A stretch of DNA of 64,000 bases from Yamadazyma tenuis (lineage: Eukaryota > Ascomycota > Pichiomycetes > Serinales > Debaryomycetaceae). This document shows, piece after piece, positions 45,879 through 56,515 of the stretch. Location of the stretch: assembly GCF_029203305.1 (NCBI RefSeq), contig NC_089465.1, forward strand, positions 558,001 to 622,000. Direction: 5' to 3'. Position numbers and translations under genes: made by a program. Position 1 is the first letter of the stretch; each line of letters opens with the position of its first letter. The notes under the pieces were generated by a model that was not told where the DNA came from, ran no database searches, and saw only the letters and a list, made by a program, of their open reading frames with translations.

Positions 45879-46371
45879 TACCTATGTGGTGTGAATCCTG
45901 ACGTGCTCAGTCTACCATTTCCAAGAACACCCGGCAACTTTTAGAGGTTGAGGCAGTGGGCTACACTTTAGGGGATCAGCAAGATTTCACTCGAGGTACA
46001 GCGACACAGCTGAGTGTTGGTGAATATAAACCTTCCGTCGGGTTTCTACTTGAAAGACAAGCCTGTGACTTTAGACGTAATTAAGTTTCGGCTATTTTAT
46101 TGTTTCCTGTGACTTTGGGCACTCGATCTCTGGCGCACGAATAGTCAACAGGACTCCACCACAAAACAATGGTTCTACAAGAAGACCTTTCTTTCCTATT
46201 GTGGACCATGCTTATCATTTGACAGAACTTAAACAGGCAATTCCACCTTCAGAAGAGGGGGTGTAAAATATACAACGGACTTTGTATATGAAACCTGCAT
46301 AATTACTCTTCTCGGACATGCATAGCGTATGCTATAATTATATTTCTCGGCCGACTGCCTCATTCTCAAAA

Positions 46372-46671
46372 TTAAATCATTAATTCAGACAGCCCTACAC
46401 CTTTGCTACACTCAGAAAAATCAGTGGGGATGGTAGAGATGGGTAGTTTTCTTCTCCAGTCCATTTTGTACGAACTTTGGAGGATTATGGTGCCGCCAAT
46501 TAACTTTTTCAAAGAAGTTCGACGCCACTGTGCAAGACGGGCTTTAGAAAAGCATACTTTATTTCCGTAAAGTACAGGATTCGAAGTGCAGTCGCCTATA
46601 CACCCAGGCATTTTGTGAAGGTGGTCACATGCACCACCCAAAAGTAAGAATAATACTAGAAACCGTATAAC
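46372..46671 (-). pseudogene. Possible remnant of a secreted protein frame, no proper start
   Basis: Read on the minus strand, the frame has a hydrophobic run (FLVLFLLLGG) followed by Cys-containing sequence CDHLHKMPGCIGDCTSNP and a basic segment. It stays open for about 100 codons but has no upstream ATG before a stop. It may be a decayed gene or an exon whose start lies elsewhere. Confidence 0.2.
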
Positions 46672-47162
46672 TGGCCTATGTTGTAAGGCCCTTGAGTAAG
46701 TACAACACTGTCAGTACTTTGGCCAGGGTCCTCTTTCGAATTTAGGCTATTATTGTAATTGGAATGATCAACTCCTAAGCAGGGATTTAATTACATTACC
46801 TAATTAGGACGCGAGTCTTCATACGTGCGAAAAGCTAGTAAAACACCATATGTTACCAAAACTCTACAACTACAGACACAACGACGGAGATAACCAAACC
46901 TTGTTCCAGTGTTAAGGGGACCTTTACCATTTGCGTCCGTGCTAACATTATCTCCGTCACCATCCTCCAGTATTAAAAGTACCATAACCTGCACTTTCAA
47001 GTAGTCTCACTAATCTTTTCCTATTTAGGAAATTTATGGGGCTTGCCGTAAACCGAGTGCAAAATAATGTTTCATATTCCCACCTGAAAAGGCAGAATAT
47101 AGGCAAGTATAAATACCCATGATCATGCCTTAACTCTACAGTCAACATCTTATTTGCTTATC

Positions 47163-48563
47163 ATGAGACTTTGGGCGTTGTTTCTAATTCTCTCCTTGGC
47201 AGTTGCTGCCCCTACTACCCTCAAACCTCCATCTGAAGATGACTTCTATAACCCACCTGATGGGTATGAAGATGAGGAACTCGGTACCATCTTAAAGTGG
47301 AGAACACCTCCCGCCAGAATTAGAAGTATTTACTTCCCAGTTAATGTTCAAAATACCTGGCAAATGCTTGTTAGGTCAGAAGATGAGTATGGTAATGCAA
47401 CAGCCATAGTATCGACTATTTTTGAACCCTACAATGCCAATTCAAGTAGACTCGTTGCCTACAATGTGGCAGAAGATGCCTCCAGTATCGATTGTTCTCC
47501 ATCCTATACGTTTGAAGGTGGTGGTGGAATTGGAACCATCATAGGAAAAGCCGAAATGATTTTGATCCAAGGAGCCTTAGAATTGGGTTATTATGTTGTT
47601 TCCACCGATTATGAAAGTTCTATAGGTGCATTCACGGCGGGACCCTTACTGGGAATATCAGTATTAAATACCATCAAAGCCACATTAACCACCTCCAATA
47701 CCACTGGTATTAATCCTGACTGTGAAATTGTTCTCTGGGGATACTCCGGTGGAACCATCCCCGGAGGATGGGCTGCCGCCATGCAACCATCATACTACGA
47801 GGAGCTTACCGGACAATTGAAAGGTGCTGCTTTGGGAGGTTGGGTCACCAACATCACTGCTACTGCTGAGATTATCGACGGAACCATTTTCGCGGGGTTG
47901 ACTCCAAATGCTATTACCGGACTTGCTAAGCAATATCCTGCTATTAACGATGCTATTAACGAATATATCACCGACAAAACCGAGAACGAAGACTTCAACA
48001 GTGCTCCAGACTACTGTTTACTTCCTTCGGTGCTCCATTATGCATATGACCAATTTTTCACGGGTCCAGACCCTTGGGCCAAAAGTGGGTGGTCAATTCT
48101 CTCAGAAGAAAGGGTGAAAACCGTTCTCAACGCAAACACCTTGGGAATCGACGCTACAAAAGAATACTTCCCTGAGATCCCCATGTTTGTATTTCACGGC
48201 CGTAAAGATGAAGTTGTACCTTTCAAAGATGCTCAAAGAGTGTATGATGTGTGGTGCGATGCAGGTATCGAGTCTTTTGAATTTGCAACTTCCAACTCTA
48301 CCGGACACATTTTAGAAGTGATTGAGGGAAGTGGAGCTGCTCTTAAGTGGATCAGTGATATTTTCAATGGAGTGCCTCCCATCAAGGGATGTAAACAAAC
48401 CCTGAGACTGACCAACTTGTTATACCCTGGAGCTTATAAAGGATACTATGAAATTCTTACTGCTTTAATTGAAAACGTTGCAGGCACGAAAATTGGTCCA
48501 AGTGACTCGGAGAATGTCAAGAGATGGTTGGAGCCAGAGCTCAAAAAGAGGGGGAAATTGTAG
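47163..48563 (+). CDS. LIP: Secretory lipase of the Candida LIP family (466 aa)
   Basis: A signal peptide (MRLWALFLILSLAVAAP) is followed by the fungal LIP fold. Landmarks are DDFYNPPDGYE, NVQNTWQMLVRSEDEYGN, IVSTIFEPYNAN, the nucleophile motif GYSGG with Ser195, GGWVTNITATAE and the acid/base region HGRKDE with Asp349 and TGH with His382. These three residues are the probable catalytic triad. Several N-x-S/T sites are present. The length and the cysteine pattern agree with the C. albicans Lip1-Lip10 group, extracellular esterases and lipases that release fatty acids. The ATG at 47163 is the first in frame; three upstream codons lack ATG. Only one copy is in this window. Confidence 0.93.
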   Translation: MRLWALFLILSLAVAAPTTLKPPSEDDFYNPPDGYEDEELGTILKWRTPPARIRSIYFPVNVQNTWQMLVRSEDEYGNATAIVSTIFEPYNANSSRLVAYNVAEDASSIDCSPSYTFEGGGGIGTIIGKAEMILIQGALELGYYVVSTDYESSIGAFTAGPLLGISVLNTIKATLTTSNTTGINPDCEIVLWGYSGGTIPGGWAAAMQPSYYEELTGQLKGAALGGWVTNITATAEIIDGTIFAGLTPNAITGLAKQYPAINDAINEYITDKTENEDFNSAPDYCLLPSVLHYAYDQFFTGPDPWAKSGWSILSEERVKTVLNANTLGIDATKEYFPEIPMFVFHGRKDEVVPFKDAQRVYDVWCDAGIESFEFATSNSTGHILEVIEGSGAALKWISDIFNGVPPIKGCKQTLRLTNLLYPGAYKGYYEILTALIENVAGTKIGPSDSENVKRWLEPELKKRGKL

Positions 48564-49495
48564 AATGTAAGAATACTATTTGTATAGTTAATTGATTGAT
48601 TTGCAGCCGCAGTGGTGATGAGATGAGCCAAATGAGCCACAGTCCATTTGTGTGTAGTAGAACTTTGAGGATTCTTCTTTGATGATCTTTAGACTTGGCC
48701 GAGCCTCAGCTATCAGTGTGTGGATGTTTTTGCACGGGTTATCACCTATTGTGTGATTGCCGATATCAATGTCGATGTGTCGGCCATGTCGCACAGTGTC
48801 GTACAGTGTCGTACCCTGCGGTTATCCTTATCAGCAGAACCGTGATGGCGTGTGCCCACCGTGCTGACCCTACTGTCTCCTTACAACTCTCCACATAATC
48901 ACCAACTACGTGTACCCTTGTCAACAGCCGCCTTCTCACTTGTTCTTCTTCAAGGGTCCTCCCAGATCACGTCTCAAACCTTCGTTCTTCCTGAACCGGA
49001 AAAAATTACATTCTTTGCACAACTGTGGTGACTGATTGTGATCAGGACTAAAAAAAGCGTGAGACAAAAGTTCCTGCAAAGGCAAAAAAATACATATATA
49101 CTACATTAGAATAAGGGATATTACTCATCCTTTTTTCTGTATTTATATATTTACATCCAGTTTTCCATCTCCATTTATTCAGTTAAATGGAAATCAGCTA
49201 CTGGCAACTTTAATCCCCCATAGGTTTGAACTGTTGGCTTTACTTTCTTGAGAGAATCGTATCCGTGTTTGTTACAGACGCTCCGTTTTCTATTTTATAC
49301 ATACACCTGGTTCTGTTATCTTCCTGAACCCCATCCTCCTCCCACTCGCTTTTAAGTGTTTCCCTTGGGCCCAGTAGCGTGTTTGGGTATTTCGACGCCT
49401 TCCGTACGTCCTTGATCAGGAGTCATTCCTAGATCTGTTATCAGTCACACCAATTTAAATTCTTTGTGACTTCATATCTTTCCATCTATAACATC
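48564..49495 (+). other. Intergenic region and long ATG1 leader/promoter, no gene seen
   Basis: This 932-bp stretch has only short frames without homology. The part from 49,000 to 49,495 alternates T-rich and A-rich runs, typical of a regulated yeast promoter. A short imperfect repeat GTCGTACA/GTCGTACC occurs near 48,800. Confidence 0.5.
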
Positions 49496-52090
49496 ATGTC
49501 GGCTTCGGTAATATCCACTGATAGCCGCCGGTCAACTGGCCAACCTGAGAGAATAGGCAATTACCAACTCGGTAAAGAAATTGGTAAAGGGTCATTTGCG
49601 ACAGTTTACAAGTGTATCAATTTAAAGACAAACCAGGCAGTGGCCATCAAATCCGTTGTCAGATCCAAATTAAAGTCCAAGAAGTTGTTGGAGAACTTGG
49701 AAATAGAAATCTCCATTTTGAAGTCCATGAAACATCCTCATATCGTGGGATTGTTGGATTATGAGCAGAGCTCTTCTCACTTCCATTTGGTCATGGACTA
49801 TTGTTCCATGGGAGATTTGTCTTACTTCATCAGAAAGAGAAACCAGCTTATCAAAACTCACCCGGTCATATCTAGTCTACTCGATCGGTACCCTTCACCT
49901 GAAGGATCCCATGGTCTTAACCAAGTCTTGGTGATCCACTTTTTAAAGCAATTAAGCTCGGCCCTACTGTTCTTGAGAGATAAGTCTTTGGTCCATAGGG
50001 ATATCAAGCCTCAAAACCTCTTATTGTGCCCTCCTTCTCATTCTAAGGAAGACTTTGAAGCAAATCATTTTGTGGGACTCTGGGAATTGCCCATTTTGAA
50101 GATTGCAGATTTTGGCTTTGCCAGATTCTTGCCCTCTACGTCTATGGCTGAAACTTTGTGTGGCTCTCCGCTTTATATGGCTCCTGAGATTTTGAGATAC
50201 GAAAAGTATAATGCTAAGGCCGACTTATGGTCCGTTGGTGCAGTGTTGTACGAGATGACAGTTGGAAAGCCCCCTTTCAAGGCTGCCAACCATATCGAGT
50301 TATTAAAGAATATTGAAAAGTCAAACGACAGAATCAAGTTCCCCTCATCTTCTAAGGTCCCAGATAGCTTGAAGAAGTTGGTTAGGTCCTTGTTGAAATA
50401 CAATCCAACCGAGAGAATCAGCTTTAATGAGTTTTTCAATGATCAGTTGATTGTAGATGAGTTGGACAGCGTTGACAAGCCTTTGGAAACTAGTCAATTA
50501 GATGAAAACTTGTTTATCTCTGAGTACATCTCACCCATTCCAAAGATTACCAACAAAATTGAACCTTTAACTAAGTTAAGTTCTCATGAAGATAAGGTAA
50601 ACCCTCATGAGTTGAGAAATACAACTGCCTCTTCAAAGGAGAACAGAGATGAAGAAATCAAGAAGATCATCAACAAGAATAGTCCTGGTCCTGAGCCTAT
50701 GTCTGAATCAATGAGGCGCAACGCTGGTTCCAATAAATTCCATGACTCTCTAATCAAGAATGATAGTGCTCTTTTGGAAAAGGATTATGTTGTTGTTGAA
50801 AAGAGAGCAGTTGAAGTCAACGCAATCGCTGATGAGTTGGCCCAAGCTGGAAGTGGTGCAGTTGCTATTCGTCGGTCTTCTTCAACCTCAAGCGGTGGAT
50901 CAGGTGAAAACAATTCCTTGAAGTATGCTTCTCCTCATTTTAAAAAATATTCAACCAGAAGCAACTCTGGAACTAGTCAAAGAAGACCTAGTCTTAGTGA
51001 TAGAAGGATTTCAATCTCGATTTCTCCTTCCAATGCTTTGAGCAAAGCTATTGGTTTGGCCTCCAATAGATTATTCGGTTATAACAACCAAATCCTGGAG
51101 GAAGCGAACAGGAAAATATTGTTAGATGGGGCTGCTAGTGGTTTCGGGGAAAGTTCAGCTTTCTTTACTAGCCCAAACTTCACGAACCAGTTGTTGTCAC
51201 ATAAATTTAACTTGCCAACTTCTAGTTCACTTCAAGCTCAAGGACAAGGAATCAGTCAAATTCAAAGCTTGTCCGCTGATGAAGTTGTGTTACTCAGATT
51301 GGAATCATTAGCTACAAAGGCTCATGCAATAAATTTGTTTGCTGATGTGAAATTCACTCAATTGATTCCTTCACCACCTTCTAATGACGATGATTTGGAT
51401 GATGATTTACTCCATCAGAACGATATATTGCCACCAAAGATGATTAAAACCATCAGTGAGGAAGGAGTTGTCTTGTACGTGAAGACTTTGTCCCTCTTAG
51501 CAAAGGGAATGACTATTGCAAGTGAATGGTGGTATAGTCAAGTTGAGGTTGAGCGCAGCAACAGTGATTCTCAAATCAACACAAGAAGCCATGGGTCAAG
51601 CCCTAGTCCAACTCCTAGCTTGAACTCAAATATCAATATATCTGTTAGGATCAATGAATTAGTCCAGTGGATCAGAGAAAAATTCAATGAGAGTTTGGAG
51701 AAGGCAGAGTTTATTAAATTAAGATTGCAAGAAGTTGATTCGATATTGGAATCAGAGTCTGGTGAGCAAGGATCTGATTCCAACTTGACTAGTATGGTAT
51801 CCAACTTGTCTGTATCTGGTAATAAAGCTGTGGCAGAAAAGTTGATTTTTGACAGAGCATTAGAAATGCTGAGAAACGCTGCTGTCAATGAATTAGTGAA
51901 GGAGGACTTGAAAGGTTGCGAATTAGCATACTCCACTGCTATTTGGATGTTGGAAGCTTTGTTAGATGATGATTTGGAAAGCTCCAATAAGTTGGATACA
52001 GAAGACAAACAAATGATTGAGAAGTTTGTTGTCAGCATTGGAAACAGGTTATCCGTTTTAAAGAGAAAGCTTGACTTCGCAGGAAATTGA
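49496..52090 (+). CDS. ATG1: Autophagy-initiating Ser/Thr kinase Atg1 (864 aa)
   Basis: The N-terminal kinase domain has GKGSFATVYKC, HRDIKPQNLLL near 166, DFGFARFL near 205 and the APE motif in SPLYMAPEILRYEKYNAK. VMDYCSMGDLSYFI is typical of Atg1. After a Ser-rich linker, the C-terminal about 270 residues form the tandem MIT-type region (VLLRLESLATKAHAINLFAD, GVVLYVKTLSLLAKGMTIAS, CELAYSTAIWMLEALLDDDL) that binds Atg13. Atg1 with Atg13 and Atg17 starts autophagosome formation and is controlled by TORC1. The first ATG is 49496; the frame continues ten codons upstream without one. The CTG at 49967 (in SSALxFLRDK) is at a polar position in relatives, consistent with Ser. Confidence 0.97.
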   Translation: MSASVISTDSRRSTGQPERIGNYQLGKEIGKGSFATVYKCINLKTNQAVAIKSVVRSKLKSKKLLENLEIEISILKSMKHPHIVGLLDYEQSSSHFHLVMDYCSMGDLSYFIRKRNQLIKTHPVISSLLDRYPSPEGSHGLNQVLVIHFLKQLSSALLFLRDKSLVHRDIKPQNLLLCPPSHSKEDFEANHFVGLWELPILKIADFGFARFLPSTSMAETLCGSPLYMAPEILRYEKYNAKADLWSVGAVLYEMTVGKPPFKAANHIELLKNIEKSNDRIKFPSSSKVPDSLKKLVRSLLKYNPTERISFNEFFNDQLIVDELDSVDKPLETSQLDENLFISEYISPIPKITNKIEPLTKLSSHEDKVNPHELRNTTASSKENRDEEIKKIINKNSPGPEPMSESMRRNAGSNKFHDSLIKNDSALLEKDYVVVEKRAVEVNAIADELAQAGSGAVAIRRSSSTSSGGSGENNSLKYASPHFKKYSTRSNSGTSQRRPSLSDRRISISISPSNALSKAIGLASNRLFGYNNQILEEANRKILLDGAASGFGESSAFFTSPNFTNQLLSHKFNLPTSSSLQAQGQGISQIQSLSADEVVLLRLESLATKAHAINLFADVKFTQLIPSPPSNDDDLDDDLLHQNDILPPKMIKTISEEGVVLYVKTLSLLAKGMTIASEWWYSQVEVERSNSDSQINTRSHGSSPSPTPSLNSNINISVRINELVQWIREKFNESLEKAEFIKLRLQEVDSILESESGEQGSDSNLTSMVSNLSVSGNKAVAEKLIFDRALEMLRNAAVNELVKEDLKGCELAYSTAIWMLEALLDDDLESSNKLDTEDKQMIEKFVVSIGNRLSVLKRKLDFAGN

Positions 52091-52305
52091 AATGATTGTG
52101 AGTTTGCTACTACATTTTAAGAAAAAGAAAAAAAAATATTCTTATCGAACTTGGTATTTGCATATGGGTATTACTGGGTATTTTATTATTGGAAATCATG
52201 GTTATAGTGAATGGGTTAATTTTATAAATATAACGTAAAAACGAAAAAATACAACGCTTATATATGTATTATATGTTCGTATTGGCCTATTTTGAGTACC
52301 AAAGT

Positions 52306-55300
52306 TCAACCCGAACCTGGTTCATCATGCTGCAACAAACCAATGGTGATGGAGTTGGACCTATAATAATCAGGTCTATTTGCATTCAGGCTTTGAGTTT
52401 GGTTCTCTTCTCTCTGAACAGATTTATGTTTGCTTTCTCGATCCAGATCGTTGTGAATGGCATTGGGGAAAGGCGAACTGATGGGTTCTTTCTTATAGTG
52501 ATTGTTGAATCGTTCATCATGCCTTTTTCCAAACACTGGAGGTTCGTTTGAATCATTCACCCTTGGGAAAGCATACAAGTGTGAGTTAGTAGTAGCGTTG
52601 GCACTGAATGGAGCATTATTGATCAACGGAGAAGGACGTCGTTCATGTTCATCAGATTTTCTGTTGTGAACTCTTTGAGTAGCAGAAAGAAGTTGTTCGT
52701 TTTGTTCCACTCTGGGAGAAAACTTTATTGAATTCGATGGAGCTGGTTCAATGATTTGCACTGGACTCGGATCTGAAGACACCGACGACTTATCTATAGG
52801 TACAATTGATACACTAGGTCTTGGTACTCTTGCCATCAACCCGGCAGGAACGTCCTCCAAAGTATTATGATCATGTGGAAACACCACAGGCATCTGTATA
52901 ACTCGTTTTGTCGGCTTGGCCCGATTAAGTCCTGGAAGTGAAGAGTCATGAGACTTGGCTCTTTGGTCTAACGAAAGAAACTTTGGCTTCGATGGCGTCA
53001 CTCTGGAAGTGAAGGCCAAGGTCAAGTCCCCGTCTTCTTCACTCTCGCTGCCACTATCATCCTCGCTTCCGGTATCACTACTCTCTTCATCCGATTCAAA
53101 TTCAAACGTTTTTCTTTTGTTGTTGTTCAGTCTCAGATCTTCATCCAATGACGACGAAGAGGAAGCTGAGCTTGAACATGATGAACTCAGATAGTTCCTG
53201 CTGGTATCAAAAGTATTCAGCCTTACGTTTTCAGGCCGGCTGTTCACGATGGTTTTTGGAGCTATCTCATCCAACTTGTTATCTCTCTTTGCAAAATTGA
53301 ACGAGATTCCATACGAATTCATCAGGTTATTAATGTTGAAATTCTGGAACTTCTCGTTAAGAGTATCTGTTGTAGATTCGGTATCTTCTACCTCCTTACT
53401 TTTCTCGAGCTCTTTCTTCTTGGTAAACTCTTTGTATTTACGAGTCAAGTATTCGTCGTTGATGCTATCCAAGGATGCAAAACTTTCGGTTAATGGCAAA
53501 GACATCACGGATGATGCTCGGTGCTCGTTTGCATCTCCAATAGGCCTTACAATTATTTGACTGAGTCCGGCAGTAGGATTTCCTGGCTTGATTGTCGATG
53601 AGGTATCGGTGTGATTTACTCGTTTGAGTTCAAACTGAGACATAGTTTCGGACACATGGGCTCCTGGTATGTTCATTGGTTGAGACGGTGAAATTTCATG
53701 GGTCAAGCTTGGGTGAGAAGAAACAGAGTTTTTAGCGGTGGGAGGATTTGAAGAAGCAATAGACGCAGAAAATGCACTTGACCTTCGTCTTTTGTCATCC
53801 ATCTCTTGAATACCTTTGAAGGTTTCAACTACCGATTGGTTTCTGAAGTACAAATCTCCCACCACATTTCTCTTGGTTTCAACCTCATTAGCACCTCCTG
53901 CACTCGCGCTGCCTCTTCTGCTAGAAGCATCTGACTTATTGGCTTCGATTACATCGTTTAGAATTGGGTTCAGAAATCTTCCATCCTTGATACCAGCAAG
54001 GGTATAAGAAGAACTTCTTGAGGGGGTAGCTTGGGTAGGAAGGGTTGACGGGTTCACTGTAGAACTGTGAGAGGTATTGGAATGAATAGCTTCGGTTTGA
54101 GATCTTGATAAAGCCGATGATTGATGGTACTGTTGTGATTCAGATAAGATTACCGAGTGATCTCCAACAAGTCTTTGTTGCAATTGTGCTGGTGACATTG
54201 GAGTCGACTCATCACTTGATGAATTGAAGCTGGAGGAATTTTCCATACCGGAGAGGAACCTCTTTCTTATTTCGTGATCCCTTGTGCCTGAGGTTATGGC
54301 CCGGACTATACTTTTCTTGATTCTGGAGCCAATTCCAATGATAGCATTGTCCAAATCCTCTGTCGTCACATCTTCTTGATTGCTCATAGCCTGAAGGTCT
54401 ATGCTGGATAAGAAATTGTTATTTGAATCTGGATTGTTGAGATACAATAATTCATTCAAAGCTTCCAAATCATTGTCCAAGTCCAATAAGATAAACGGGT
54501 GCTCTTTGATATCCTTAATTTCAATTCTTTTAGACGAATTCTTACTGAGCATTTTCGATAATATGTCCTTGGCCAAATCGAATTCCGAATCGGTAATAGG
54601 GACAGGACAATTGAACGAATCCTTATCTTTTGGAAACTCCAATTGTTGATTGACAATTACTTGAAATAACTCATATTCAGATTCAGCATTAAACGGTAAT
54701 CTTCCAAACAATAAGCAGTAGAAAGTCACACCTAAAGCCCAGATATCGATCTTGTAATCGATCTTGGGTAGTACTTTGGTCAATGTGAGTTCGTTCCTGA
54801 GCACCTCTAGTGATGAAGAAGAGTTGGACTTTGAATCTTTCCTGGAATGCGAAAATGAAGATTCTCTTGAAGTATTTCTAGAGCTTGAAAAATTAGTCTG
54901 GCACAACTCAGGTGCAAAAAAAGCAGGAGTTCCAGCGGTTTTCGCCAATTCCAATTCATTGATTAAACCTTCATCAGCTTCGTCTAGTGAGGATGCAAAT
55001 GAAACTCCGAAATCACTGATTTTCACGGTATTCTCAGAGCTGACCAATAAATTGGCAGGTTTGATATCCCGGTGGACAATACCTTGTAAATGCAAGTACT
55101 CGAGACCTAACAAAACGTCTCTAAATACTTTCCTGGATTGTCTGAACGTGAGATTTGGAGCATAATCATTGGACAATAGGTCGGTCTCAAGATCGTATTT
55201 GTGGCCACTGCCTCCACAGGGAATTTCTGGGGAGTCGAAATCTCTTGATGAGTTTTTGGTAGTTCTTTTCCATTTAACTTCACCTTTCTCCAAATACTCC

Positions 55301-56208
55301 AACACCATATATATCTTGTGGGTATTAATATCATCAAGAACCTCTTTCAACTGAACGATATGTTTGTGATTACATTTCTTCATGATGGCAATCTCTCTCT
55401 TGATTTTCAACTCGTATTCGTTTTCAATATTGGTTCTAGCTGACTTCCTCATCCGAAGTTGCGGCCGTTCCTTCTTACTCTTCCTATTGACAATTTTAAT
55501 AGCCACCAAATCCTTATTGACGAGATCTTTGGCCAACTTGACTTTCCCATGCTCTCCCCGGCCGATTTCTCCTAAGATTTCGTATGTGTTCAACACTTTC
55601 CGTTTACTGAACGGATCGTATTCCAAGAATACCCGGTTTGTTTCCTTAACAGGTGAGTCTGTCCGTGACATAGGCAACGAGAGAAATGCTTTCAGCAGGG
55701 GCCTTCTTGAAGATGACAAAGATACCATAGACCCTTTCATTGGGACTTTAGGAAAAGTGTCCAACTTTAAAGTGGAGTCAGAAATCTTATGTGTCACATC
55801 TTTCTTGGGCTCACAGTCATACTCGGTCGACGAAATGATAGAACGGCTGTCACCAGACGACAATAACGACTTTTGAAGTAAACCAGTTACTTTGCCAAAG
55901 ATGTTATGTCTCAAATCTTTATCATCTCCGTGAGGAGATAACGGATCCGCAGATACGTAGCTGGCGGTTGGTGATGCATATGACAGTTTCCTCAGTAGGT
56001 ATGGAGACCCTGGAGCTGGCACCGGGGTGGTGGTGGTATTGTGGTGTGATAGCGAATGCTGAGAAACGGAGGTGGTGGGGGATAACGCAGTGTGCGAGGC
56101 CCCGCCCAGCGATACCACCGTAGTAGGCTCAACGGATTTGTTGATCAAGGTGGAGTTTTGTCTGCTCCGAGACGATTGATCATTTGGAGTAATGGACATA
56201 TCTAACAT
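52306..56208 (-). CDS. SAK1: Snf1-activating kinase Sak1-like (1300 aa)
   Basis: The kinase domain starts near residue 200 (YEILGEIGRGEHGKVKLAKD). A family-specific segment EYLEKGEVKW lies between lobes, the catalytic loop IVHRDIKPANLL has His379 and Asp381, and DFGVSFASS is at 399. AKTAGTPAFFAPELC follows. The KTAGTPAFFAPE form and the GEVKW insert are characteristic of Sak1, Tos3 and Elm1, the CaMKK-like kinases that phosphorylate the Snf1/AMPK activation loop. Long size and long Ser-rich tails favour Sak1 (1142 residues in S. cerevisiae). The C-terminal part is low complexity with acidic patches. An intron is not needed. It lies downstream of RPN13 on the same strand. Confidence 0.9.
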   Translation of the reverse strand: MLDMSITPNDQSSRSRQNSTLINKSVEPTTVVSLGGASHTALSPTTSVSQHSLSHHNTTTTPVPAPGSPYLLRKLSYASPTASYVSADPLSPHGDDKDLRHNIFGKVTGLLQKSLLSSGDSRSIISSTEYDCEPKKDVTHKISDSTLKLDTFPKVPMKGSMVSLSSSRRPLLKAFLSLPMSRTDSPVKETNRVFLEYDPFSKRKVLNTYEILGEIGRGEHGKVKLAKDLVNKDLVAIKIVNRKSKKERPQLRMRKSARTNIENEYELKIKREIAIMKKCNHKHIVQLKEVLDDINTHKIYMVLEYLEKGEVKWKRTTKNSSRDFDSPEIPCGGSGHKYDLETDLLSNDYAPNLTFRQSRKVFRDVLLGLEYLHLQGIVHRDIKPANLLVSSENTVKISDFGVSFASSLDEADEGLINELELAKTAGTPAFFAPELCQTNFSSSRNTSRESSFSHSRKDSKSNSSSSLEVLRNELTLTKVLPKIDYKIDIWALGVTFYCLLFGRLPFNAESEYELFQVIVNQQLEFPKDKDSFNCPVPITDSEFDLAKDILSKMLSKNSSKRIEIKDIKEHPFILLDLDNDLEALNELLYLNNPDSNNNFLSSIDLQAMSNQEDVTTEDLDNAIIGIGSRIKKSIVRAITSGTRDHEIRKRFLSGMENSSSFNSSSDESTPMSPAQLQQRLVGDHSVILSESQQYHQSSALSRSQTEAIHSNTSHSSTVNPSTLPTQATPSRSSSYTLAGIKDGRFLNPILNDVIEANKSDASSRRGSASAGGANEVETKRNVVGDLYFRNQSVVETFKGIQEMDDKRRRSSAFSASIASSNPPTAKNSVSSHPSLTHEISPSQPMNIPGAHVSETMSQFELKRVNHTDTSSTIKPGNPTAGLSQIIVRPIGDANEHRASSVMSLPLTESFASLDSINDEYLTRKYKEFTKKKELEKSKEVEDTESTTDTLNEKFQNFNINNLMNSYGISFNFAKRDNKLDEIAPKTIVNSRPENVRLNTFDTSRNYLSSSCSSSASSSSSLDEDLRLNNNKRKTFEFESDEESSDTGSEDDSGSESEEDGDLTLAFTSRVTPSKPKFLSLDQRAKSHDSSLPGLNRAKPTKRVIQMPVVFPHDHNTLEDVPAGLMARVPRPSVSIVPIDKSSVSSDPSPVQIIEPAPSNSIKFSPRVEQNEQLLSATQRVHNRKSDEHERRPSPLINNAPFSANATTNSHLYAFPRVNDSNEPPVFGKRHDERFNNHYKKEPISSPFPNAIHNDLDRESKHKSVQREENQTQSLNANRPDYYRSNSITIGLLQHDEPGSG

Positions 56209-56515
56209 CTGCTGTCCATTTGAGCGAAAAGTCGGCCAATTGGAAACACCAGGGGTTTGAGGCGAAACAGTGATTAAACAGTGGGGTGTTAATATGAGTG
56301 GGACTAACTCGTTTGAGACACAGCCAATTACTCTTCGTTGTTGTCACAAATGGGTATTGAAGAAATTGAGGAGTCGCTGTTCTTACAGAAAATGAGTTTT
56401 TTGCTTAAAACTTTTCTAGGTAAAAATATTGCGACAAGAGAACAATAGGAATCGATGAGATATGATCTGTTTTATTTGATTTACAGCTGATGTGAGACAT
56501 ACATACCATTGCGAT
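56209..56515 (-). other. SAK1 promoter / RPN13 3' region
   Basis: This 307-bp gap has two CCAAT words (GCCAATTGG near 56233, GCCAATTAC near 56324). No gene is seen. Confidence 0.45.

Larger units (their letters stand above)
44952..47162. other. 2.2-kb gene-poor interval between VPS13 and the lipase gene
   Basis: No gene with a recognisable product lies here, in a window that is otherwise densely packed. Base composition is similar to the rest, so it is not an AT-rich centromere-like trough. Short frames with Cys-rich or signal-peptide-like ends occur on both strands (for example 45732-45878 plus, and the minus-strand frame ending at 46372). Most lack an ATG at a sensible place. The interval may hold decayed genes, noncoding RNA or long promoters. 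No LTR ends or target-site repeats were found by eye. Confidence 0.6.

Noticed and set aside
44952..47162. Centromere or LTR retrotransposon remnant in the gene-poor gap
   Set aside because: Base composition is ordinary, no long inverted or direct repeats and no reverse transcriptase or integrase fragments are seen.
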